52,933 nucleotides of DNA, from positions 38,682 through 91,614 of the forward strand of contig MGWC01000029.1 in NCBI GenBank assembly GCA_001800815.1, written 5' to 3'. The notes beneath the pieces are model-generated. The model was not told where the DNA came from. It searched no databases and saw only the letters and a program-made list of their open reading frames with translations. Positions 42,006-50,181 of this stretch are shown here, piece after piece; the first letter of the stretch is position 1; every line of letters begins with the position of its first letter. The DNA is from Euryarchaeota archaeon RBG_19FT_COMBO_56_21 (GTDB lineage Archaea; Thermoplasmatota; Thermoplasmata; UBA10834). Both the position numbers and the translations under genes were made by a program.

Positions 42006-42542
42006 ATTCGCAGAACTCCGCTGATGGTGAGACAGTCCCGGGACTATGTACTTATCACCGGTTCTGTTGCACTAGCGGGTGGTGACAGTCATATCACACC
42101 CCAACAGGTGCAACTCGTTCCATTCGGCTCCGACCGTGCGCCCCTTTCGGAGTCGTAGAGGGTCATCATCACGTCATGCTGGAACGCGCCGGGGCTGAAC
42201 CATAAGCCCCCTGCCGCCCCCAATCTCTTGGAGGCGGCTGTCTGCAGCAGGCGGGTGCTAGGCATGGCCGGACCTCTCCTAAGCCAGGCGCACTCTCGCA
42301 AATGCTCCGTGCCCATTCGGGAATGTTGTTTCCTCCCACATGTCGAGCACGTTCTGCTGCCAATGATGTCCGTCCTGAGGGCACCAAGGCCTCTCAATGT
42401 GGCCGTCATCAGGACGATCATGTCGGCCAGGATAGACGGCCTTGTCTACTACATGTAGCGGAGAGACTCCGAATAGTACCATTCCTGGACTCCTCACCAC
42501 CCGAAATGTTCCAGACCCCTCATCACCGAAGACGGCCGCATG
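42006..42542. other. 537-base stretch without a convincing gene; several strong hairpins
   Basis: All frames have poor codon use for this genome. Three consecutive hairpins are clear: 42126-42154 (GGCTCCGA/TCGGAGTC, one wobble), 42191-42210 (GGGGCT/AGCCCC), and 42213-42238, an 11-bp stem (one wobble) whose minus-strand version closes a GAGA (GNRA-type) tetraloop. This suggests a structured RNA, more likely read on the minus strand. I could not match it to SRP RNA, 5S, tRNA or RNase P. Confidence 0.35.
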
Positions 42543-43325
42543 TCAGAAGAGTATCGAGAGGCACGTGAGGGCGCCCTGGCATTTCTCATATTCGGATGTG
42601 TCCATCGAAATGACCTCGAAGCCCGCATCTCGCACCAAAGCTCGTGCCTTCTCTCGCCCGGACGCCATGAGCACAGTCCCATTCACAGTCAGGGTGTCTG
42701 CGGCGTATGCCTCCGAGTCCGGAAGGACGATCAACTCGAAGCCTCCGAGGACGGGATGTTCTGCGAACCGTTTGGATACTACCATCTTCCCCTCCCCGAG
42801 GTAAGTGGCGTAGCTCTTCAGGTGAACCATGTTGGGATCCTCAACGGTATCCACATGTACGTTCAGCCAGTTGTGCATCTGCTCGACCCCCTGTGAGTTG
42901 GTCCTTTCGCTCAAACCGCTGATCAACTTGTCGGGCAGGTGTATCACATCCCCGCCTTCGACCGTCGCCGGGTCGACAGCTCTCGTGGTCCGCAGATACT
43001 CGCTCAGCGCTTCCTCGACAGGGCCTTCCTCTCCCCTCCTTGTCTCCCTGGCCATCCTGCATATCAGAGCACGCCCAGAGTGGACGACCGCGTTGTCCTC
43101 TACAAAGCACGAGTCTGGGTGAGAGTCATCCGTGGGAAGCTTGATCACTTCCAAGCCGAGATCACCGAGAGCCCTACAGTAGACGGCATGCTGTTCTCTC
43201 GCGCGGGACAGACTGATAGAGTCCTTCTCTGGGTGGCAGGAGATGCAGTTGGGGTAGCTCCTCCCAGGTTCCATTACGATGGCCCTTCTTGGCGCACGAA
43301 TGGAGAGACCGGGTTCCTTATGCAT
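42543..43325 (-). CDS. DDAH-like amidinotransferase-fold hydrolase
   Basis: Dimethylarginine dimethylaminohydrolases cut methylated arginine (or arginine-like guanidines) with a Cys-His pair. This 260-residue protein shows DSHPDSCFVEDNAVV near residues 66-80, a substrate-binding ATVEGGDVIHLPDK segment near 121, MVHLKSYATYLGEG with the catalytic His near 165, and the C-terminal nucleophile in CQGALTCLSILF. The ATG at 43325 lies about 30 bases from a TATA-like ATTTTAG and has no ribosome-binding site; the frame runs 46 codons further upstream without homology. It is divergent from an aminotransferase gene. A role in guanidine or citrulline metabolism is likely; the exact substrate is open. Confidence 0.88.
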   Translation of the reverse strand: MHKEPGLSIRAPRRAIVMEPGRSYPNCISCHPEKDSISLSRAREQHAVYCRALGDLGLEVIKLPTDDSHPDSCFVEDNAVVHSGRALICRMARETRRGEEGPVEEALSEYLRTTRAVDPATVEGGDVIHLPDKLISGLSERTNSQGVEQMHNWLNVHVDTVEDPNMVHLKSYATYLGEGKMVVSKRFAEHPVLGGFELIVLPDSEAYAADTLTVNGTVLMASGREKARALVRDAGFEVISMDTSEYEKCQGALTCLSILF

Positions 43326-43444
43326 TATGTCAAGAGAGGCTATGCGTTTGGTGCTAAAATCCTTTTGTCGACGGGGTGAGAATCGCTGTTCGGACACACG
43401 AGCCAGACATGATATGCTATTTGTATCTCGAACACGTTCACGAA

Positions 43445-44821
43445 ATGCTTTACGGGAGTGCATCGGAGATGAATCGAATCGACCGCTCGCGAATTGCCGA
43501 GTTGATGGACAAAGAGCTTGCGCGTTTCGAGAAGGACCACCCGAAATCGAAGAAGCTTTTCGAGAGGGCCAAAGGCTCTTTGCTGGCGGGCGTGCCCATG
43601 AACTGGATGGTCAGATGGGCGGGGTCGTACCCCATCTTCGTGAAGGAGGGGCGCGGTACCTATGTGACGGACGTCGACGGGAGGCGCTACCTCGATCTAT
43701 GCCTTGGGGATACGGGCTCGATGTTCGGGCATTCGCCCAAGGCCGTTGTTGACGCGGTGCGAAAGCAGGTTTCGAAGGGCATCACAATGATGCTGCCTAC
43801 TGAGGACTCTGTATGGGTAGGTGAGGAGCTGTCGCGCAGATTCGGCCTTCCTTACTGGCAGATAGCTATGACGGCGACCGATGCGAATCGGTTTTCCATA
43901 AGGCTGGCCCGCGAGGTCACCCGCAGGAAGAAGATACTCGTCGTCAACGGATGCTATCACGGAACGGTCGACGAGACCCTCATTACGCTCGAGAAAGGCA
44001 GGGTGGTCCCTCGGAGCGGGAACATTGGTCCGCCAGTCGATCCATCGGAGACGACAAAGGCGATCGAATTCAACGACATTGACGCCCTAGAAAAGGCACT
44101 CGCACCGAAGGACGTGGCTTGCGCTCTCATGGAACCGGCGATGACCAACAGGGGTATCATCCTCCCGGACCCCGATTATCACGATGCGCTACGAGAGCTG
44201 ACGAGGAAGTTCGGCACCCTTCTGATCATCGACGAGACTCACACCATCTGCTGCGGGATAGGTGGTTACACTGCGGCTCACGGGCTCGACCCTGATATCA
44301 TAACCATGGGGAAGCCCCTCGCCAGCGGTGTTCCTGTCGCGGCCTTCGGGATAAGCCAGTACGTCGCCGACAAGGTCATGGAGAGGATACTGTCTGATGG
44401 GACAGACGAGAGCGGACTTGGCGGCACCTTGACCGGGAACGCTCTCGCAGTCGCCGCGATGCGCGCAACGCTCGAGAAGGTCATCACGCATAAGAATTTC
44501 GACAAGATGCTCCCGCTCGCGAAACGGTTCGAGCAAGGTGTGCAGAAGGTTATCGACGAAACCGGAGTTCCGTGGCACGTCGTCAGGTTGGGCGTCAGGA
44601 TTGAGTATCACAACACCCCAAAACCCCCTCGGAACGGAGGGGAGTACGAGGCCAGCAAGGACTATGAGCTTGAGAAGCTCATGCACCTGATGGCGCTCAA
44701 CAGAGGCATCTTGCTCACGCCATTCCACAATATGGCCCTGATATCACCCTCTACGACTGCCAAGGACGTCGATCTTCACACGCGGGTGTTCAGGGAGAGC
44801 GTGAGACTGCTTCTAGAATGA
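43445..44821 (+). CDS. Class III aminotransferase (GSA aminomutase-like)
   Basis: This PLP enzyme resembles glutamate-1-semialdehyde aminomutases and related transaminases. The 458-residue protein shows VTDVDGRRYLDLCLGDTGSM near residue 74, a PLP-phosphate segment TATDANRFSIRLARE near 139, NGCYHGTVDET near 163, LIIDETHTIC near 259 (Asp to pyridine N) and the PLP Lys in IITMGKPLASGVPVAAFG near 281-298. It is probably not the heme-pathway enzyme, since no heme genes surround it. The start is uncertain: the ATG at 43445 fits a leaderless transcript from the TATA-like TGCTATTTG, while the ATG at 43469 begins the conserved part. A serine hydrolase follows 18 bases later. Confidence 0.88.
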   Translation: MLYGSASEMNRIDRSRIAELMDKELARFEKDHPKSKKLFERAKGSLLAGVPMNWMVRWAGSYPIFVKEGRGTYVTDVDGRRYLDLCLGDTGSMFGHSPKAVVDAVRKQVSKGITMMLPTEDSVWVGEELSRRFGLPYWQIAMTATDANRFSIRLAREVTRRKKILVVNGCYHGTVDETLITLEKGRVVPRSGNIGPPVDPSETTKAIEFNDIDALEKALAPKDVACALMEPAMTNRGIILPDPDYHDALRELTRKFGTLLIIDETHTICCGIGGYTAAHGLDPDIITMGKPLASGVPVAAFGISQYVADKVMERILSDGTDESGLGGTLTGNALAVAAMRATLEKVITHKNFDKMLPLAKRFEQGVQKVIDETGVPWHVVRLGVRIEYHNTPKPPRNGGEYEASKDYELEKLMHLMALNRGILLTPFHNMALISPSTTAKDVDLHTRVFRESVRLLLE

Positions 44822-44839
44822 CCTGAGGGCGGTGAACAC

Positions 44840-46459
44840 ATGACACATGACCTACGGCTAGCCACTTCCAGGCTGGACTCGTTCATTCGAAAGAAGATGA
44901 GGGATGAGGGCCTCCAGGGACTGACTGTCTCGGTCACAGACAGGAACAGGCTCCTTTGGCAAAGGCAGTATGGCCTCACCAACGCGGACTCGAGACTTCG
45001 CGTGAACCCCGACACGCTCTTCCAGATAGGTTCGATAAGCAAGTCCTTCGCCTGTGTGGTTCTCATGCAGCTGGTAGAGCAGGGCAAGGTCGATCTCAAC
45101 TGGCCGGTGAAGCGGTATCTCCCTTGGCTGGAGATCAAGTCGAAGCACAAGCCCATCACGTTACATCATTTGCTTTCGCACACCGCGGGCATAGTGACTG
45201 GGACAGAGCGTACGGTCGAAGGGCGTTCAGAGATATGGGCCCTGCGAGACACAGAGGCGACCGCGCGCCCGGGCGAGATGTTCCACTACTCCAATGTTGG
45301 CTACAAGATTGTCGGAGAGGTCATAAGCAGGCTCGAAGGTAAGAGCTGCGGTAGGGTCTTGCAGGAGAGAGTGATCAGACCGCTCGGCATGAAGTCCACT
45401 GCATCTGAGATCACGCATGATCTCAGGTCAAGGCTCGCAGTCGGCTACTGGCTGAAATTCGACGACCTGCCCGCGAAGCGTGTCCCTGAATGGGCCCCCT
45501 CCACCTGGATTGAGAGCGAGACTGCAGACGGATCGATAAGTTCGACTTCTCTGGACATGTCCGCGTACGTGCGCATGCTATTGAACCGCGGGAAGGGGCC
45601 CTCAGGAAAGATCCTTTCAGAGAAGGGCTACCGGATGCTGACCCAGAAAGCAATCAAGTGCGATGATGGGCGCCCTGACGAGTACTACGGCTATGGCCTC
45701 TCAGTTGAGGGCTATCGAGGACATACCCTCATCGGACACACTGGGAGCATGCTGGGATTCATATCGTCTATGAGGCTCGATGTTGACGAGGGGATTGGTG
45801 CATTCGCATCGACCAACTGCCTGCGTTCCGTCGATGACGTCACTCGGCTTGCAGTCGAACTCTTGAGGCGCGTCCGACATCATGAGGCGTTATCAGGGGC
45901 CGAGCGGGTGGCCGTGCCAGCGTCACCAGAGCCACAGGAGTACGCGGGCACTTACACTGGTGCCCAGCACTTCCTGGAGGTCAGGCGAGCGGGTCGGAAT
46001 CTAGTCCTTAAGTACGGGAACGAGCAGATCTCCCTCCAGTACCGTGAGAAGGACAGCTTCTACGCAGACCATCCCTCTCTCGACAGGTATTTTTTCAGAT
46101 TTGGCCGGAACAGGAGCAATGTCGTCGAGGTCTTCCACGGTGACGAATGGTACGCCAACGCTCGGTACGAAGGCAAGAGGAGTTTCAGACACCCGAAGGA
46201 GTGGGTGGGCCTTACTGGACACTATCGAAGCCATAATCCCTGGATTCGCAACTTCAGAGTTGTTGTAAGAAAGGGCGAGCTCGTACTCGTCGTGCCGGGT
46301 CAGCCAGAGGAACCGCTCGTCCCCATAGGCGGGAAGGCGTTCAGAGTGGGTCAGGACAAGAGATCGCCTGAGAGGATGACCTTCGGCGCATTCATTGATG
46401 GGCAAGCACACACCGCGAATCTGTCAGGCTGCGAATTCGCGCGAACATTCACTCCTTGA
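44840..46459 (+). CDS. Serine hydrolase, beta-lactamase/penicillin-binding-like family
   Basis: This 539-residue protein has the class C beta-lactamase/D-aminopeptidase fold: the nucleophile SISKSF near residue 65 (S-x-x-K), YSNVGYKI near 149 (Y-x-N), and GHTGSMLG near 301 (H-x-G), then C-terminal beta-barrel domains (about 350-539) as in D-aminopeptidase-type enzymes. No signal peptide is evident, so it is probably cytoplasmic and acts on peptides or esters, not as an antibiotic-resistance enzyme. GAGGGCGGTGA precedes the ATG. The 18-base gap to the aminotransferase implies one operon, perhaps releasing and then transaminating an unusual amino acid; that is inference. Confidence 0.9.
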   Translation: MTHDLRLATSRLDSFIRKKMRDEGLQGLTVSVTDRNRLLWQRQYGLTNADSRLRVNPDTLFQIGSISKSFACVVLMQLVEQGKVDLNWPVKRYLPWLEIKSKHKPITLHHLLSHTAGIVTGTERTVEGRSEIWALRDTEATARPGEMFHYSNVGYKIVGEVISRLEGKSCGRVLQERVIRPLGMKSTASEITHDLRSRLAVGYWLKFDDLPAKRVPEWAPSTWIESETADGSISSTSLDMSAYVRMLLNRGKGPSGKILSEKGYRMLTQKAIKCDDGRPDEYYGYGLSVEGYRGHTLIGHTGSMLGFISSMRLDVDEGIGAFASTNCLRSVDDVTRLAVELLRRVRHHEALSGAERVAVPASPEPQEYAGTYTGAQHFLEVRRAGRNLVLKYGNEQISLQYREKDSFYADHPSLDRYFFRFGRNRSNVVEVFHGDEWYANARYEGKRSFRHPKEWVGLTGHYRSHNPWIRNFRVVVRKGELVLVVPGQPEEPLVPIGGKAFRVGQDKRSPERMTFGAFIDGQAHTANLSGCEFARTFTP

Positions 46460-46507
46460 GCGAACGTGTTCAGCTCTCATCAGATTAGTCGGGCGGCACG
46501 CTGAGAA

Positions 46508-47182
46508 TCAGGTCCTGTTATTCGCGGTCAGACGTCCGTTTTGGTTCCCATTCCCGTTCTCGGAGATTATCTGGTTGGCCAGGTCTTCCAATGTGGCAAT
46601 TGTCCATTCATCGATGAACGTCAACCTGTCCCTATCGATGGCGTCGCTCTCAGAGTACTCCTCTTTCGATTTGCACTTGTCTCCGTTTATCGTGAGGATC
46701 ACACCGTCGAAGCCCAGCTGCCCATGAATGACTTCGAGAGCGTAGCTGACCGCGAACTCACATGCCACTCCTATAGTGTGCCTGTAGCCTTCGCTCTGCT
46801 TCTCCGAAAGCCACTTGAACAGACCCGCGTCCGACTCTATGACATGGAATTCCTTAACGCCGAGCTTCTTGGCTACGGCGATGAACCTGCCTATCGAGCA
46901 GAACATGTGGTCGCACTGCCCTCCAATGGCCTGGCACTTGTTGCTCTTTCGGCCTCCTTCTGCGTTCGACGGGCAGTCGAAGGGCTTGCAGCAGTAAGGG
47001 ACGAACGCCACGGACTTCTCGTCGGTGAACTTGTGGAGATCGAAGTCATGCGGAACCGGTATTACTCCGACCGAAGCGAGCTTCTTATCGACCTTGTCCA
47101 GCTCGAGCCTCTCGTTGAGACTTTCGAGAATGAAAGCATAAGGCCTCTCGGAGACCGTCCGCTTGAGATAGTCAGAGACCAT
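46508..47182 (-). CDS. DUF116-like Cys-rich protein
   Basis: This 224-residue protein resembles DUF116: VPYCCKPFDCPS near residue 62, then KCQAIGGQCDHMFCSIGRFI near 80-100, a Rossmann-like VKEFHVIESDAGLFKWL stretch, HTIGVACEFAVSYALE near 136 and VILTINGDKCKSKEE near 162. Up to nine Cys suggest metal or Fe-S binding; the function is unknown. The start is uncertain: the frame continues upstream into the 3' end of the kinase gene, and the ATG at 47182 has a weak ribosome-binding site, with Cys-rich ECGCHDP codons just before it. It follows the degenerate kinase at 47238 on the same strand, probably in one transcript. Confidence 0.75.
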   Translation of the reverse strand: MVSDYLKRTVSERPYAFILESLNERLELDKVDKKLASVGVIPVPHDFDLHKFTDEKSVAFVPYCCKPFDCPSNAEGGRKSNKCQAIGGQCDHMFCSIGRFIAVAKKLGVKEFHVIESDAGLFKWLSEKQSEGYRHTIGVACEFAVSYALEVIHGQLGFDGVILTINGDKCKSKEEYSESDAIDRDRLTFIDEWTIATLEDLANQIISENGNGNQNGRLTANNRT

Positions 47183-47237
47183 GACTAGCTTCGCTGGGTC
47201 ATGGCAACCGCACTCCCTGCCAGTGCCCTTTTTGGGA

Positions 47238-48755
47238 TCACGCTTGGGGGAATCTGATGACAAACCTGTCGCCTCTTCCGTTCTCTTGGGTTTTCGCCGT
47301 AATAATGCCGCCCTGTGTCTCCACAATCGCTCTCACGACGAGCAACTGCAGGTCGGGCCTGTCGATGGTAAGACAGCCCGAGTAGTCCTGGGACATGACG
47401 CACTGCACGATTGGCTTCGACAGCTTGAGGCTGTTGCCCGATACGTCAATAGTCCAGTATTTCACTCCCTCGATGATTTCGGACGACAACAACACTTTGA
47501 GATGCACAAGATCTGAGATCGCATATCGGGTGATGGATGCGATGAGCAGTTCGAGCAGGTCGTTGATGTCATCGCCTGCGATTATTGGGCACTTATCCTC
47601 GGAACAATGGAACGCGATGATGGTGTTGCTCTTGTCAAGGCGGCTTTGCATCTTTGTGATGCTCGTCTGAACGATGTACTTGAGGTCCATCGGCTCTTTC
47701 GCCTTGGCGCGAGGCATACGGATCTGCGCAACTCGTTTCAGGTGCGCGATGAGAGTTGCGGTCTGCATGACCTGTCTGAGGGCGCCCTTCGTGTACCTTT
47801 CCAGTTTGGGGTCGAGCTGCTCTGTGGCCAGTATCATCTCCAGGTAGCCCAGGATGGCTTGGTTGAAGTTCTGAAGATCGTGAGACATGAGATCGAGGTA
47901 GAAATCCTTCTCGTTGATTACGCGCCTGAGGTTCTCCTCAAGGCGCTTGCGGTCCTCGATGTTTCTTCCGATACCAAGAATGCCAACGACCTGGTTCTCG
48001 TGCCTGATCGGTCGAACGATCATTTCGGCAGGGATCACATGCCCGGTCCTTGCCTGGACGCTGACTTCGACGGCAGGGGGGTCTGCTTCTCCAGAAAGTA
48101 GCATTGATATGTGAGAAGCCACGAGCTCGAGGGAGTCGGCGGAAACGACATCCATTGCGCTCATGCCAATCAGCTCGCTACGAGAGTATCCAGTGAGCTT
48201 CTCGATGGATTTGCTAATCAGCGTGATCTTACCGTATGGATCCAGTTCGTAGACGACGTCGCTTGAGTTCTCAAGGATCTCATCGAGTTTGTGGGCCCTT
48301 GATGCAAGGTCTTTCAGTGCGAATTCGTAGGAGTATCGGGCAATCTTCATCAGCCGCATCGTATCGTATTCGCAGACCGGACCGCCCGAATCATCCGGGT
48401 TCGTCGCCCAAGTTTTTAGTGTCCCGATAACGCCGTTGTTTTCCGGAGGGGATATGATGAGGTCCATTCCGATCTGCTTCAGGTAGTTGCGGTCTTGCTC
48501 GGGAAGTGGGTACGGTGTGAAGAGAGCGACCTTGACATGGTTCTTCGAGTTCTGCTTCTCCGTGAGGCAGAAATTGACAGCATCGCCGAGGACCGATAAT
48601 GAGCTAGCTATGATTGCGTCGAATCCATTGGACCGACACTTCTCTCTCGCGTCGACCGCGTCCCAAGTCCTCACGCACTCTACGCCGGACTCAGATAGCT
48701 TGTCCTCCAACTGGGACAGGCTGTTTATCGGGTCGTCGATCAACAGTAACTTCAC
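47238..48755 (-). CDS. PAS histidine-kinase-like protein with degenerate receiver and ATPase domains
   Basis: The 505-residue protein starts with a receiver-like fold (LLLIDDPINSLSQLEDKLSE), but the phospho-acceptor Asp position in FDAIIASSLS reads Ser or Ala. A PAS domain follows (ILENSSDVVYELDPYGKITL near residue 159 to about 270), then a normal H box, YLDLMSHDLQNFNQAILGYL near 288. The C-terminal domain keeps the ATPase shape but not its ATP-binding boxes: LLELLIASITRYA replaces the Asn box, DVSGNSL replaces D-x-G-x-G, and no G-x-G-L-G is found. So it probably cannot phosphorylate itself. The start is GTG at 48755 with GGGTGGGC upstream and a TATA box near 48815. Confidence 0.88.
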   Translation of the reverse strand: MKLLLIDDPINSLSQLEDKLSESGVECVRTWDAVDAREKCRSNGFDAIIASSLSVLGDAVNFCLTEKQNSKNHVKVALFTPYPLPEQDRNYLKQIGMDLIISPPENNGVIGTLKTWATNPDDSGGPVCEYDTMRLMKIARYSYEFALKDLASRAHKLDEILENSSDVVYELDPYGKITLISKSIEKLTGYSRSELIGMSAMDVVSADSLELVASHISMLLSGEADPPAVEVSVQARTGHVIPAEMIVRPIRHENQVVGILGIGRNIEDRKRLEENLRRVINEKDFYLDLMSHDLQNFNQAILGYLEMILATEQLDPKLERYTKGALRQVMQTATLIAHLKRVAQIRMPRAKAKEPMDLKYIVQTSITKMQSRLDKSNTIIAFHCSEDKCPIIAGDDINDLLELLIASITRYAISDLVHLKVLLSSEIIEGVKYWTIDVSGNSLKLSKPIVQCVMSQDYSGCLTIDRPDLQLLVVRAIVETQGGIITAKTQENGRGDRFVIRFPQA

Positions 48756-48810
48756 TTGCCCACCCTTCAGGCCATTGGTCTCTTTTCAAATCGAATAGTC
48801 GGCTCGATGG

Positions 48811-48820
48811 GCTATATAGT
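48811..48820 (-). promoter_or_regulatory. TATA box of the degenerate-kinase operon
   Basis: ACTATATAGC on the minus strand is about 60 bases before the GTG at 48755, leaving a leader of about 33 bases. Confidence 0.5.
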
Positions 48821-48865
48821 GGTTGCCTAGGCTATCATGAATGATAACAAGTTGGCGGGCGAAGG

Positions 48866-48877
48866 GTTTATTAATAG
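48866..48877 (+). promoter_or_regulatory. Orphan TATA box on the plus strand
   Basis: GTTTATTAATAG is a strong TATA match. The predicted start near 48898 is 260 bases ahead of the next gene (49160) and no good ORF follows. Confidence 0.45.
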
Positions 48878-48894
48878 GAAAGTGGCGCTGAGAG

Positions 48895-49130
48895 AGTTGC
48901 CCAGCTTGGGACATTTGATGGACGTCTTGAGATGATCCAGAACCGTGCACACCGCTCCACCCAGAGTCTGAGGTGTCCTCGGTCTGAATCAACGAGTGAA
49001 GGCTGCTTGCTTAGCACCAAGCACATCGGAGACGGCCCGGACCGGTAGGTGTAGAATCACCGGTGCTCACGGTGCCTGAGTTGTGATCACAAGCGCTGCT
49101 CATGAAGTGCTCCGGACGAGCCCAAAAACA
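48895..49130 (+). other. Candidate untranslated RNA or long leader
   Basis: This stretch lies behind a strong TATA box. It has no credible coding frame; the longest small ORF (38 codons from 48931) has no ribosome-binding site. It contains inverted repeats, including two ACCGGT sites (49041-49046 and 49059-49064) and a C-box-like GATGATCC (48930-48937) followed by two CTGA sequences. This is weak evidence for a box C/D-type RNA. Confidence 0.25.
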
Positions 49131-49159
49131 CTATCTCTCGCTTCCACGTTGACTGGTTC

Positions 49160-50131
49160 GTGCCCGACTTGGAGTACCGACACCTGTCCGAAGAAACACT
49201 AGGAGACATGATTGCAGTGGTCGCCTTGTCCCGCGCCGGCCTACCATACGAGCGGAGGCTCACCCACAAGGAGGCGATGGCCTTCACATTTCGCGATCCA
49301 GACTTCGACCCCAGGGGCACTTGGCTCGTTGCATTGGATGATCAGGCGATAGGTTTCGGATCTGCGAGCGTTGACAGCAACAGGATAAGCGCGGGAAAGG
49401 ACGACGGCCGCTTGGATGTCGACGTGATTCCGGCGCACCGGGGAAAGGGGATAGAGTGGGAGCTACTGAACAGATCCTTGGGGTATCTCCGGTCAAGAGG
49501 TGTGGCGATCGCGCTCTCCAGATGCTATCTGGACGACGAGTGGAAGATGTCCTTCCTGATCTCAAATTCGTTCGTCGAGTACTATAGGGTGTACGACCTC
49601 GTGAGGAAGGGACGAACAGAGGTCCCACTTGCGAAGCTGCCCGAATGGTTCTCGCTTGAACGCAAGTTGTTTGCCGATCACTCAGACGATGAGGTCGTCG
49701 CGTTTGTTGAAGCCTTCAACGAATCGTTTCTGGACCACCTCAACTTCGCTCCTGAGCTCCCTGAGAGGTTCATCAACTGGCGTGATGGCTTAAGTGATCC
49801 GATGCTGATCACGACCGCAAGAAAAGACGACATGATCGTAGGCGTCTGCGCGTCAGAGGAGAGCTCTCTGTTTAACAAGGAACACGGTGTGAGTGCAGGT
49901 TGGGTCAACATTCTGGGAGTGAGGCCCCAATTCCGGCGCAGAGGATTGGCGCGCGCGATGCTTGCGGATGGCATTGAATGGATCCTCGGCCGAGGCATGG
50001 ATTCGATCTACATCGGTGTTATTTCCGAGAACGAGAAGGCGCTCGAGCTCTACAAGTCGTTGGGATTCGAAAAGGAGCATGAGGGCATTTGGTTCAGGCG
50101 ACCAGTGGTCCTTGCAGATGCCAATCCGTGA
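49160..50131 (+). CDS. Tandem GNAT acetyltransferase
   Basis: This 323-residue protein has two GNAT domains. The first (1-155) has a worn acetyl-CoA loop (VIPAHRGKGIEWELLNRSLG). The second (about 170-315) is intact (GVRPQFRRRGLARAMLADGI near 254, ALELYKSLGFEKE near 295). This is the plan of mycothiol-synthase-like double GNATs, where the second domain is usually active. The start is GTG at 49160; a weak TATA-like CACTATCTC lies about 30 bases upstream, so a leaderless GTG is possible. Substrate unknown. Confidence 0.88.
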   Translation: MPDLEYRHLSEETLGDMIAVVALSRAGLPYERRLTHKEAMAFTFRDPDFDPRGTWLVALDDQAIGFGSASVDSNRISAGKDDGRLDVDVIPAHRGKGIEWELLNRSLGYLRSRGVAIALSRCYLDDEWKMSFLISNSFVEYYRVYDLVRKGRTEVPLAKLPEWFSLERKLFADHSDDEVVAFVEAFNESFLDHLNFAPELPERFINWRDGLSDPMLITTARKDDMIVGVCASEESSLFNKEHGVSAGWVNILGVRPQFRRRGLARAMLADGIEWILGRGMDSIYIGVISENEKALELYKSLGFEKEHEGIWFRRPVVLADANP

Positions 50132-50181
50132 GTCAGACGACGGACATCGGCACGAGGTTGAAGATGCAGGCCATGGTCATG

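Noticed and set aside
42089..42421. 110-codon minus-strand frame in the gene-free stretch
   Set aside because: Codon use does not fit the genome, and it has no ribosome-binding site or domain; the hairpins suggest RNA instead.
42006..42542. Possible SRP (7S) RNA
   Set aside because: GTGCTAGGC and GGTCCGG-like pieces caught the eye, but the order of the SRP helices and the helix 8 GGAAGG/AGCAG parts are missing.
44840..46459. Antibiotic-resistance beta-lactamase
   Set aside because: The S-x-x-K/Y-x-N/H-x-G motifs are shared by many D-aminopeptidases and esterases; there is no signal peptide, and an archaeon lacks the usual target.
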